This document shows, in pieces, positions 42,601 through 50,700 of a DNA stretch of 64,000 nt (its first letter is position 1; each line of letters begins with the position of its first letter). Both the position numbers and the translations under genes were made by a program. Source of the stretch: Acrocarpospora macrocephala (GTDB taxonomy: Bacteria; Actinomycetota; Actinomycetes; Streptosporangiales; Streptosporangiaceae); NCBI RefSeq assembly GCF_009687865.1, contig NZ_BLAE01000060.1, positions 1 through 64,000 on the forward strand, written 5' to 3'. The notes beneath the pieces were generated by a model. The model was not told where the DNA came from. It saw only the letters and a list, made by a program, of their open reading frames with translations, and searched no databases.

Positions 42601-43103
42601 GTTCCGGTCGTGCCGTACACCTGGAATTCCCAGAGGGAGTAGCCGTAGCCGGTGCCGCGGGCGGTGCCGTACATGCGGATATAGCGCCCGCTGCCGGAAA
42701 TATTCAGGGTTTGTGTGCCGCCGGTGCCGGTGGTGGTTGTGTAGATGTCTGTCCAGGTTGTTGCGTTCGGGGAGGTTTGGATCTTGAACGCGGAGGCGTA
42801 GGCGGCTTCCCAGGTCAGGACTACCTGGGAGACCGTGGCCGTGGAGCCCAGGTCGACCTGGAGCCACTGCGGGTCGCTGAAGGAGCTGGCCCAGCGGGTG
42901 CCGGTCAGGTCGCCGTCGACGGCGGCGGACGCGGCGTAGGCGGCGCCCTCGGAGGAGGAGGCCGTCGCGGGCTTGCCCTGGGACAGCAGGGTGTCGGCGG
43001 CCAGGGCCGGGGTGATGAGCGCCAGGCCGGCCGCGACTAGTGCGGCGATCATGGCGGTGACCAGGCCTAATCGCAGACGGCCTGAGCTGGGTGACGGGTG
43101 CAC
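39651..43103 (-). CDS. Secreted multidomain glycosidase: two F5/8 domains, GH16-like domain, GH2/GH5-type barrel, Ig-like, third F5/8 domain
   Basis: This 1150-aa protein starts at GTG 43103, behind AGGAGAG. The same VHPSxxSGR...RLGL signal peptide opens the DUF1996 protein at 46029. Discoidin (F5/8) carbohydrate-binding domains lie at ~40-165, ~180-305 and ~1010-1150, with a Ser-Pro linker at 310-326. A GH16/laminarinase-like jelly roll spans ~330-595. Its active-site motif reads GETDIMT (E460, D462, T465), where GH16 enzymes have a second Glu. A glycosidase barrel spans ~625-890, with Glu in DVGNEV and VTEAGPDGEWE as likely acid/base and nucleophile. An Ig-like domain follows. It probably attacks a beta-glycan outside the cell and is under the LacI-type operator at 43151. 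Confidence 0.85.
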   Translation of the reverse strand: MHPSPSSGRLRLGLVTAMIAALVAAGLALITPALAADTLLSQGKPATASSSEGAAYAASAAVDGDLTGTRWASSFSDPQWLQVDLGSTATVSQVVLTWEAAYASAFKIQTSPNATTWTDIYTTTTGTGGTQTLNISGSGRYIRMYGTARGTGYGYSLWEFQVYGTTGTPTPTPTATCDPLNIAQGKPATASSIENAGTPASAAVDGNPTVTRWSSAYSDPQWLQIDLGTTYQICKVVLTWEGAYATAFKIQTSPNATTWTDIYTTTTGTGGTQTLNISGSGRYIRMHGTARNTGWGYSLYEFAVHAGTTTSPSPSPSPSPSPSPDPGNWTEVWRDDFTGPAGTSPSAANWLLRTGTQYPGGAANWGTGEVETMSASTANVSLDGTGTLAIKALKDGVGAWTSGRVETQRTDFAPQPGEMLRFSARLKQPDVANPLGYWPGFRATGAAYRGNYNNWPTVGETDIMTNVNGRNQLANTLHCGTAPDGVCNEYNGRTSGFASCDGCQTGYHEYTQIIDRTKQDEEIRFSLDGRQTWVVRESQVGVTAWQAAVHHGFYLRFDLAIGGSLPNALAGTTTPTADTTSGGTLNVDWVSVARQSGTTPTPMTDPATPAGPSVVRVTGTQGNWQLTVNGGPYEIKGLTYGPPQAAADGYMRDLKAMGVNTIRTWGVDDTQTPVLLDRAAQQGIKVIVGHWLNQGADYVNDTAYKTSVKNEIVARVNALKNRQGVLMWDVGNEVILTMQDHGLPADVVEARRVAYAKFVNEVADAIHAADPNHPVTSTDAYTHAWTYYKAHSPSLDLLAVNSYGAIGTVRTDWISGGYTKPYIVTEAGPDGEWEVPNDVNGVPTEPTDLQKRAMYTASWNAIHGHTGVALGATEFHYGLENDFGGVWLNTFTGGWRRHGYHALKQAYSGVASANTPPEITSMTVSTPIAVPAGQQFTVEANATDPNGDLIRYNLMYSNKHINGNRGFDHVRFTQTAPGRFTVTAPQQMGVWKVYVYAYDGHGNVGIEQKSFRVVPPVVQGTNVAIGKPTTASTSQATGDGGPFTPNRATDGSYTSRWASEWADPQWIQVDLGATTAIRHVQLAWESAYGKAYQVQTSPNGTTWTNAFTTTTGDGGFDGIDLNVSARYVRVNMTQRGTPYGYSLWEFGVYS
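42246..42350 (-). repeat. 105-bp internal direct repeat, copy in F5/8 domain 2
   Basis: These 105 bp appear identical, base for base, to 42672-42776, 426 bp away in the same gene. They encode the stretch from SPNATTWTDIYTTTTGTGG to the GRYIRM strand of the first two discoidin domains. Identity at third positions means recent duplication or gene conversion. Confidence 0.85.
42672..42776 (-). repeat. 105-bp internal direct repeat, copy in F5/8 domain 1
   Basis: This is the partner of the copy at 42246-42350. The flanking parts of the two domains differ clearly, so the identical block was homogenised separately from the rest. Confidence 0.85.
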
Positions 43104-43150
43104 GGGCTCTCCTCGGAACGGGGGGTGCCGGCCGGGACCGGGAACGTTGG

Positions 43151-43164
43151 GGAGAGCGCTCTCC
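43151..43164. promoter_or_regulatory. LacI-type operator of the multidomain glycosidase gene
   Basis: Perfect palindrome GGAGAGCGCTCTCC, 48 bp upstream of the gene at 43103. On the minus strand a TTGACA -35 lies at 43197-43202, placing the operator about where transcription starts. The sequence resembles the TGGGAGCGCTCCCA operator of CebR-type cellulose regulators in Streptomyces. Confidence 0.75.
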
Positions 43165-43334
43165 ATACCGAGAGATTGGCGCTGCCGGACAAGGGTTGTC
43201 AAGGGGGGATCGTCCCAATCCGAAATGTTCCGCTCACTTTCCCGACACACGATTTTTCTGGATTTATCGGCGTGAGGGGTTCTGAGCTTGGCCATTGACA
43301 CGGATCGGAGCGGGCCCTGACCCTAGGGCCTAAT

Positions 43335-43348
43335 GGAGAGCGCTCTCC
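43335..43348. promoter_or_regulatory. LacI-type operator of the GH3 gene
   Basis: Second copy of GGAGAGCGCTCTCC, 22 bp upstream of the GH3 start. A TTGACA -35 at 43295-43300 lies 34 bp before it, so a bound repressor would block initiation. Confidence 0.75.
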
Positions 43349-43370
43349 GTACTCGACGAGAGGACCTGGC

Positions 43371-45830
43371 GTGATCGACGACGAGCTCGACCACCTGGTG
43401 GAGAAACTGGACCTGGCGCAGAAGGTCCGGCTGCTCGCCGGCGCGACGGTGTGGCGTACCCACGCCGAGCCCGCCATCGGGCTGCGCGCCATGATCAGCT
43501 CCGATGGGCCGGTGGGAGTGCGCGGGGAAGGCTGGGACGAGAGGAACACCTCGCCGACCCTGCCCTCGCCCACCGCGCTTGCCGCGACCTGGGACGAGGA
43601 CCTGGTCGAGCGGCTCGGCGCGCTGCTCGCCGCCGAAGCCCGGCGGAAGGGGGTGCACATCCTGCTGGCGCCCACGCTCAACCTGCACCGCTCTGGGCTG
43701 GGTGGTCGCCATTTCGAGTGCTTCTCGGAGGATCCGCTGCTGACCGGGCGGATCGGCGCGGCTTACATCCGGGGCGTGCAATCCGGCGGGGTGGCGGCCA
43801 CCGCCAAGCACTTCACCGCGAACGACTCCGAGACCGAGCGGATGACGGTCGACGTCCGCGTCGACGAACAGGCCCTGCATGAGCTCTATCTGGCCCCCTT
43901 CGAGGAAGCGGTCAACGCCGGAGCCTGGGTCATCATGTCCGGATATAACGCGGTAAATGGGACGACGATGTCGGAGAGTCCTCTGCTCGCGGATCCGTTG
44001 AAGGAGCGCTGGGGGTTCGACGGGGTCGTCATCTCCGATTGGGGCGGAGTGCGCTCCACTCTGGCTTCTGCACGGGCCGCGCAGGATCTGGCCATGCCCG
44101 GTCCGAACGCGTACTGGGGTGACGCTCTCCTGGCCGCCGTACGATCCGGTGAGGTTCCCGAGTCCGCCATCGACGACAAGGTCCGCCGCATCCTGCGCCT
44201 GGCCGAGCGCGTGGGGGCGCTGGATCCCGGCGGAGATGACGTGATGGACGCGACCGCTGAGGGGCACCGGCCGCGCGCCCTCGCGTCGCGAGGCGGTCAT
44301 GGTGACCCGGTTCCCGATCGCACCGCCGCGTTGTTGCGGCAGGCGGTTGCCGCGGGATGTGTCTTGTTGCGGAACGAGGGCGCCTTGTTGCCGCTCGACC
44401 CCGCAAGCCTGCGGCGAGTGGCCGTGATCGGGCCGAACGCGGCGGCCGTCCGGATCCAGGGCGGGGGAAGCGCCGGGGTATATCCGGATTCCGTCGTCTC
44501 GCCGCTGGAAGGCATTCGCGATGCTTTGTGCGGAACCGCCGAGGTCGCGTACGCCCCTGGGGTGTCGACAACCGATCTCCCCACACCACTGGAAACCGTG
44601 AACGCCCGCAATCCCCGCACCGGCGAACCCGGCCTGCTCGTCAGGATCCTGGACGCCGACGAAGTGGAGATCCATGCCGAACATCGCCTGACTGGCCGCC
44701 TCCTGGAACCAACCGTGGTCGACTCCGCCGCGACCGTCGAAGTCCGCGCCCTGCTAAATCCGGCTATATCCGGAAATTGGCGGCTGGCTGTCGCCGGATG
44801 GGGGCGGGTCACCCTGGAAGCCGACGGCCGTACGCTCCTGGACGAGGAGATCCCGCGCGACACCGACGACCCCGCGACCGTGCACCTGCACCCGCCCTAC
44901 CGCACCGCGCACCTCGCCCTCACCGCGCAGACCCCCGTCGAACTCGTCGCCAGGCGGCAGCTCGCCCCCGACACCGGCCGCGCCACCGTACTCGCCGCCG
45001 ATCCACCCCGCCTCGACGACGATCGCGAACTCGCCGCCGCCGCCGACCTGGCCCGGACCTGCGACATCGCCGTCGTCGTCATCGGCACCACCGAAGAGAT
45101 CGAAAGCGAGGGCCGCGACCGCACCACCCTCGCCCTCCCCGGCCGCCAGAACGACCTGGTCACCACCGTCGCCGCCGCCAACCCGCGCACCATCGTGATC
45201 GTCAACTCCGGCGGCCCGATCGCCATGCCCTGGCACACCCAGATCCCCGCCCTCCTGCTGACCTGGTTCCCCGGCCAGCAGGCCGGCCACGGCCTCGCCG
45301 ACATCCTGCTCGGCGGCACAGAACCCGGCGGCCGCCTCCCCACCACCTGGAACGATTCACCCATCGCCACAACCACCCCCACCGCGGGCGCCCTCACCTA
45401 CACCGAATCCCTCGACATCGGCTACCGCGCCTGGCTCCGCCACCCCGACTCCCCCACCTACTGGTTCGGCCACGGCCTCGGCTACACCACCTGGTCGTAC
45501 GAGTCCATCACCGCCGACAACCCCCTAACCATCCGCGTACGCCTCCGCAACACCGGCCCCCGCCCCGGCCGCGAACTCGTCCAGCTCTACCTCTCCCACC
45601 CCGGCCCCACGATCTCCCGCCCCCACCGCTGGCTGGCCGCTTACGCCCCCGCCACCGCGGATCCCGGCGAATGCACTGAAGTGGTCCTTCGCCTGACCGC
45701 CCGGTCGTACCAGCACTGGTCGACCGTCCACCACTCCTGGCAAACCGACCCCGGGCCTTACGTCGTCCTCGCCGGCCCCTCCGCCGGCGCCCTCCCGCTC
45801 ACCACCACGATCACGCCCCCGGTCGGATGA
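43371..45830 (+). CDS. GH3 family beta-glucosidase with PA14-like insertion
   Basis: This 819-aa protein starts at GTG 43371 behind AGAGGACC. The GH3 (alpha/beta)8 domain has KHFTANDSETER and the nucleophile Asp in VISDWGGVRST. A PA14-like insert (~residues 390-520, GLLVRILDADEVEIHAEHRLTG) interrupts the second domain, as in several beta-glucosidases. A C-terminal fibronectin-III-like domain follows. No signal peptide is present, so it should act in the cytoplasm on short beta-glucosides made by the secreted enzymes next door. It shares the LacI-type operator with them. Confidence 0.92.
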   Translation: MIDDELDHLVEKLDLAQKVRLLAGATVWRTHAEPAIGLRAMISSDGPVGVRGEGWDERNTSPTLPSPTALAATWDEDLVERLGALLAAEARRKGVHILLAPTLNLHRSGLGGRHFECFSEDPLLTGRIGAAYIRGVQSGGVAATAKHFTANDSETERMTVDVRVDEQALHELYLAPFEEAVNAGAWVIMSGYNAVNGTTMSESPLLADPLKERWGFDGVVISDWGGVRSTLASARAAQDLAMPGPNAYWGDALLAAVRSGEVPESAIDDKVRRILRLAERVGALDPGGDDVMDATAEGHRPRALASRGGHGDPVPDRTAALLRQAVAAGCVLLRNEGALLPLDPASLRRVAVIGPNAAAVRIQGGGSAGVYPDSVVSPLEGIRDALCGTAEVAYAPGVSTTDLPTPLETVNARNPRTGEPGLLVRILDADEVEIHAEHRLTGRLLEPTVVDSAATVEVRALLNPAISGNWRLAVAGWGRVTLEADGRTLLDEEIPRDTDDPATVHLHPPYRTAHLALTAQTPVELVARRQLAPDTGRATVLAADPPRLDDDRELAAAADLARTCDIAVVVIGTTEEIESEGRDRTTLALPGRQNDLVTTVAAANPRTIVIVNSGGPIAMPWHTQIPALLLTWFPGQQAGHGLADILLGGTEPGGRLPTTWNDSPIATTTPTAGALTYTESLDIGYRAWLRHPDSPTYWFGHGLGYTTWSYESITADNPLTIRVRLRNTGPRPGRELVQLYLSHPGPTISRPHRWLAAYAPATADPGECTEVVLRLTARSYQHWSTVHHSWQTDPGPYVVLAGPSAGALPLTTTITPPVG

Positions 45831-45841
45831 TCTCGCTCAAT

Positions 45842-45855
45842 GGAGAGCGCTCTCC
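45842..45855. promoter_or_regulatory. LacI-type operator, distal site of the DUF1996 gene
   Basis: Third copy of GGAGAGCGCTCTCC, 11 bp after the GH3 stop and 121 bp before the fourth copy. It may allow looping or just add repression of the downstream gene. Confidence 0.65.
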
Positions 45856-45928
45856 ATCGAGCGGTCGTACCATCACACCGGTTTCACGCGTGTGAACTGG
45901 GGATTTCGGATTGAGCGAGTCGGGTGTC

Positions 45929-45976
45929 TTGACAAGGTCGGATAAGGAGGGACAGTCTCACTGGAGAGCGCTCTCC
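45929..45976 (+). promoter_or_regulatory. Promoter and proximal LacI-type operator of the DUF1996 gene
   Basis: TTGACA at 45929-45934, a 16-bp spacer and GACAGT at 45951-45956 form a likely promoter. The fourth GGAGAGCGCTCTCC (45963-45976) follows immediately, over the expected start of transcription. Confidence 0.7.
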
Positions 45977-46028
45977 CCCTCGTGGTCCGTTTGGACGGCG
46001 GGGCACCCCCCATGCGTAAGGAGAGGCT

Positions 46029-47378
46029 GTGCATCCATCCAGAAGATCGGGTCGGTATCGGTTAGGCCTGGTCGTCGCCACCCTGGTCGCGCTGGTCGGC
46101 GCGGGACTGACGGTCGTCGGCACCGCGTCGGCGGCGGACAGTTTGTTGTCGCAGGGTCGGCCGGCTTCGGCGTCGTCCACTGAGGGCGGGGGCTACGGAG
46201 CCGGGGCGGCCGTCGACGGGAACAACGGGACCCGGTGGGCCAGCGCGTTCAGCGATCCGCAGTGGATCCAGGTCGATCTCGGGGCCACGGCGACGATCTC
46301 CCAGGTCGTGCTGGCCTGGGAAGGCGCGTACGGCAAGAGCTTCAAGATCCAGACATCCCCCAACACCACCACGTGGACGGACATCTACTCCACCACGACC
46401 GGCACCGGCGGCACCCAGACCCTCAACGTGACCGGTTCCGGACGCTACGTCCGCATGTACGGCACCGCCCGCGGCACCGGCTACGGCTACTCCCTCTGGG
46501 AGTTCAAGGTGTACGGCACCGGCGGCAGCGGCTCCACCCCCATGCCCAGCCCGACCTTCACCGACGAGGTCACCCACCACGAGTTCCAGGCCAACTGCGC
46601 CTTCACCCAAAACCGCCCGGACGACCCGATCGTCTACCCGGGCCTGCCGGGCGCGTCCCACATGCACACCTTCGTCGGCAACACCACGACCAACGCGAGC
46701 AGCACGGCGGCGTCCCTCCTCGCGGGGAGCACCTCCTGCACCAACCCGCACGACCGCTCCGCCTACTGGTTCCCGAGCTTCTACAAGGGCGCCGACCTGA
46801 TCCAGCCCATCGGTGACCAGGTCATCTACTACAAGTCCGGCATCCTCGAATACTGGCGGGTCCAGTCGTTCCCGCAGGGGCTGCGGTTCGTGGTCGGCAG
46901 CCCGACCGCGACCCTGGAGCAGTTCCGCGACTCCCCCGGCACCGTCGAAGGCTTCGAATGCGGAAATATCTCCTTTAGCTGGGATATTCCGACCAACTGC
47001 CCGGCGGGGAGCCAGGTGAACGTCCGCTACCAGGCGCCCAGCTGCTGGGACGGCGTCAACCTGGACAGCGCTAACCACAAGTCTCACATGTCCTACCCGG
47101 TCAGCGGCTACTGCCCGGAGTCCCACCCGGTCGCCGTACCGATGCTCGAATTCAAGATCGCCTTCCCGGCGAGCGGCGACCTCACCCAGGCCCGCCTCTC
47201 CAGCGGGCGCGGCTACACCTGGCACTACGACTTCTTCAACGCCTGGGACAACCCCGCCATCCTGCAGGCCCTGGTCACGCACTGCATCAACGGCGGCCTC
47301 CAGTGCAACCCGCGCGGCTACGACCAGTACAAACCCCACCGCGGCGCGGCTCTCACCCCCGCCTTCGAACTCCCCTGA
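46029..47378 (+). CDS. Secreted DUF1996 protein with N-terminal F5/8 carbohydrate-binding domain
   Basis: This 449-aa protein starts at GTG 46029 behind AAGGAGAG. A signal peptide covers ~1-36. A discoidin domain at ~38-168 is very close to those of the giant glycosidase (SQGRPASASSTEGGGYGAGAAVDG...). A DUF1996 domain spans ~180-445 (HHEFQANCAF, ASHMHTFVGN, RSAYWFPSFY, WDGVNLDSANHKSHMSYP). DUF1996 proteins occur in fungi and actinomycetes near polysaccharide-degrading genes. Conserved His and acidic residues suggest metal or glycan chemistry, but the activity is not established. Co-regulated with the GH3 and multidomain enzymes through the shared operator. Confidence 0.85.
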   Translation: MHPSRRSGRYRLGLVVATLVALVGAGLTVVGTASAADSLLSQGRPASASSTEGGGYGAGAAVDGNNGTRWASAFSDPQWIQVDLGATATISQVVLAWEGAYGKSFKIQTSPNTTTWTDIYSTTTGTGGTQTLNVTGSGRYVRMYGTARGTGYGYSLWEFKVYGTGGSGSTPMPSPTFTDEVTHHEFQANCAFTQNRPDDPIVYPGLPGASHMHTFVGNTTTNASSTAASLLAGSTSCTNPHDRSAYWFPSFYKGADLIQPIGDQVIYYKSGILEYWRVQSFPQGLRFVVGSPTATLEQFRDSPGTVEGFECGNISFSWDIPTNCPAGSQVNVRYQAPSCWDGVNLDSANHKSHMSYPVSGYCPESHPVAVPMLEFKIAFPASGDLTQARLSSGRGYTWHYDFFNAWDNPAILQALVTHCINGGLQCNPRGYDQYKPHRGAALTPAFELP

Positions 47379-47490
47379 CCCCGAAGAAACGCTGACCCCG
47401 ACGAACTCTGACACCGACGAACCCTGACCGCAAAATCCTGACCCGAGGAATCCTGACTCGAGGAATCTCGACCCCAACGAAACGCTGACC
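47375..47490 (+). repeat. Degenerate tandem repeat, 14-17 bp unit
   Basis: About eight units of the type CTGACCCCGACGAAnC run head to tail from the DUF1996 stop codon, which is part of the first unit, to the hairpin at 47491. Units vary in length and sequence, so this is an old array. Function unknown. Confidence 0.6.
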
Positions 47491-47538
47491 GCACGTGCCC
47501 GGACCCGGCACCCGGCGCACCCGGGCCCGGGCACGTGC
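47491..47538 (+). terminator. Strong hairpin downstream of the DUF1996 gene
   Basis: Arms GCACGTGCCCGG (47491-47502) and CCGGGCACGTGC (47527-47538) pair perfectly, with a GC-rich 24-base loop that can pair further. There is no U-run, as is usual for actinomycete terminators. From here to 47774 I see no other feature apart from the 5' region of the LuxR gene. Confidence 0.6.
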
Positions 47539-47774
47539 CCCACATATGCTGATTTAGCTCGATATTTCGCCTCAATGGCGGTGGCGACCGACATGTGCGC
47601 CGACGACCTCTGACCGTGTCCTTCCGCGATGCCCTGTGGCACTGTCGGTGAATGGGATTCGATCCGAATCCACGGCCGCCGCGTCCAACCACCGCCGATC
47701 AAACCGAACGCTCCGCCTTAACGGCCGTTCAGCGGTTCAATCGTGCGTACGACGGTTGTCCACGGAGGCGAGGC

Positions 47775-50700
47775 GTGATCGTGCCGGAAAGTGGTTTCGT
47801 CGGGCGGGAACGCGAACTCGCCGTTCTCAACCAGGCCTGGGAGAGCGCCCAGCACAACGAGACACGGATCATCAGCATCGACGGCGATCCGGGTATCGGG
47901 AAAACCGCATTAGTACGCCGTTTCCTCCGCGAAGCCAAACCGGAATCCCTCGTCTGGGCCAGCGGCGACGAAGCGGAGATCGATCTCCCCTGGGGTGTGC
48001 TCACCCAGATCGCCCAAGCCCTCCCGGCGATCGGATCCCCGAGCACCCCCTGGGAGGCGCGCGCGGACCCCGTGTTCATCGGCCACGCGCTGGCCCGCGA
48101 ACTGCAGGACCGCAAGGATCTGATCCTCGTCATCGACGACGCCCACTGGGCCGACCGCCTCTCGCTGGCCACCATCCGCCTGGCCGCCCGCCGCCTGCTG
48201 GCCGACCCGATCCTGCTCATCGTGATCCACCAGACGCCCGGCCCGCTCGACCGCATCATCCACGACGGCCCTGCTCCGACCCTCGACGACAACTGGCGCC
48301 GCCTTTTCGACTCCGACCGGGGCCTACGCCTCTCCCTCCACGGCCTGACCGCCCCCGACCTGATCCGCCTGGCCGTCGATCACGGCCACCCCGGCCTCTC
48401 CCCCGGCGGCGCCGCCCGCCTCCACACCCACACCGGCGGGCACCCCCTGCACGCCCGCCACCTCCTGAACGAACTCCCCCTCCACGCCATCAACTACGGC
48501 CACGGCCCTCTCCCCGCTCCCCGAACCCTGACCACCACCCTCAGATCCCACCTCGAACGATGTTCCCCCGCGACCCGAAACGTCCTCGCCGCGGCTGCCG
48601 TCCTCGGCACCAAATCCACCCTCACCGCCCTCCGCACCCTGATGGAAACGCCGACCCTCGCCACGGAGGCGATCGAGCCGGGCCCACTGGGGGATATACC
48701 CGGATCGCCAGTTGCCGAGGAGACCTTCAGAAAGGCCGTTACCGAGGCGATCGACCTTCGCCTGCTGGAGGAGGTGCCCGGCTCGGCAGGAATGGAGCTG
48801 GGATTTCCCGGAACGATGGTGCGAGGGCTGGTCTATCACGAGATCGATCGCGGCTGGCGGCGCGAGTTGCACCGGCGGGCCGCGCGGCGGGGTGGAGCCG
48901 GAGCGCTATGGCATCGGATCGCCGGTGCCGAAGGGCAGAACGAGGAACTGGCCAGAGATGTCGAACGGGCAGCACGGGATCAACTGGCCCAGGGCTGGAT
49001 ACCACTAGCGGCCATGCTGTGGCGCCATGCCCTGGAACTGACGCCAGCAGGGCCGACGCGGGGACCTCGGCTACTGGCGGCGGTCGAGGCGTTGCTGGTA
49101 GCAGGGGATATCGCGACAAGCCTGGAATATCAGGGCGAGGTTGCCAGCCTCTCATCGGAAGGCGATATCCAGCGACAAAGCGAAATCGCCGACCGGCCAT
49201 CGGGGCACGAAATCCCCCGACCGGGCGAGGCCGCCAGCCTCACATCGGACAGCGGCATCCCTCGAACGAGCGGCGTTGTCGGCCTCTCATCGGAAGGCGG
49301 CATCCAGCGACAAAGCGAAATCGCCGACCGGCCATCGGGGCACGAAATCCCCCGACCGGGCGAGGCCGCCAGCCTCACATCGGACAGCGGCATCCCTCGA
49401 ACGAGCGGCGTTGTCGGCCTCTCATCGGAAGGCGGCATCCAACGACGAAGCGGGGTCGCCGACCGGTCGCGGGGGGACGGAATCTCTCGGCCGGGCGAGG
49501 TCGCCGACCTGTCGTCCGGGGACGGTATCCGGCGGTGGGCCGACTATGTGCTGGGATATCAGCTTTTGCTGACCGGGCAGGTTGGCGAAGCGGCGGGGGC
49601 GTTGCGGCGGGCGTTGGTGTCGGGTGAGCGGCACGTGCGGGAGCCCGTGGATCTGGAGGCCAGGATCGCGTCCCAGTTGACCATCCTCGGCGTGCTGACC
49701 GTGTCGTACCCGGAAATGATTCAGCACGCGACGACGGCGGTGGCGACCGCGAAGGAGCCGTGGGTCGCGGCGTTCGCGTGGTTTGCGAAGTCGATCGGGC
49801 TGGCGGTGGTCGGGCGGAGCGGGGAGGCGCTTGCCGCGCTCGCGGGGGTGGACGCGCCGGGGGCGCCGTCGGGGCTGGACGGGCTGGTGGCGCGGGGGAT
49901 GATCCGGCTGTGGACCGATGACTTGGAGGGCGGCCGGAGCGATCTGGCGTCGGCGGTGAACCGGGCCACGCGGGGCGAGCCGTTGCGGGTGGGGCAGGCG
50001 CTGGGCTTTCTCGGGGAGGCCGAATACCGGCTGGGCGCGCTCGGCGAGGCCGTGCTGCACGCGGAGCTCGCGGTCGGTGACGCGGAGGACAACAGCCGCG
50101 TCTGGGACTACGCGATGCTGCACGCGATCGCCTGCTATCCGCTCGCGGCGCAGGCGGAATGGGCCAGGGCCGAGGCTCACGCGGAGCAGGCCACCAGGTG
50201 GGCGCGCCAGGTGGGAACCCCGGCGGGGGTCGTGTACGCGGCGGCGGCGCAAGCCGTACTCGCTCAGGCCAGGGATGACGCGGCGTGGCTGCTGGCGGCG
50301 GCCGAGAAGGCGGAGGCGATCTATCCGGTGGAGGAGCCGGGCACGCACCTGCTCGGGCCGGTGCTGGCGGACGCGCTTTCGCGATTGGGAAGAGCCACCG
50401 AAGCCGCCGAAGCGCTGGCGCGGTTCCAGGTTCGGCTCGGGTCGTCTCGCCGCAGGTCGGTCGAGATGTGTGTGGCCCGGGTGAAGGCCCAGATCGCGGC
50501 CGCTTCCGGACGGCACCAGGAGGCGCTGGACGAATACCGCGTCGCCCTGCGAATCGCCCGGGAGACCGGCATGCGCCTGGAAGCGGCGCGGATCGAACTG
50601 TCCGTCGGCCGGTGCCTGCACGCGCTGGGCCGCCGCGCGGGGGCCGAACGTTCCTTCCGTATCGCGATTGAACGGTTCACCGCGATCGGCGCGAACGCCT

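Noticed and set aside
39861-43040. 1059-aa plus-strand open frame opposite the multidomain glycosidase
   Set aside because: Composition is Gly/Val/Asp-biased as expected for an antisense shadow, while the minus strand encodes clear domains.
47375-47490. CRISPR array or regulatory iterons
   Set aside because: Units are 14-17 bp, degenerate and without spacers, and there is no replication gene nearby.
47652-47774. Longer N-terminus of the LuxR regulator from ATG 47652
   Set aside because: The added 41 residues do not look like the family and have no ribosome binding site, whereas GTG 47775 has GGAGG at good spacing.
49140-49545. CRISPR array
   Set aside because: The repeats are contiguous, in frame and without spacers; they are protein-coding tandem repeats.
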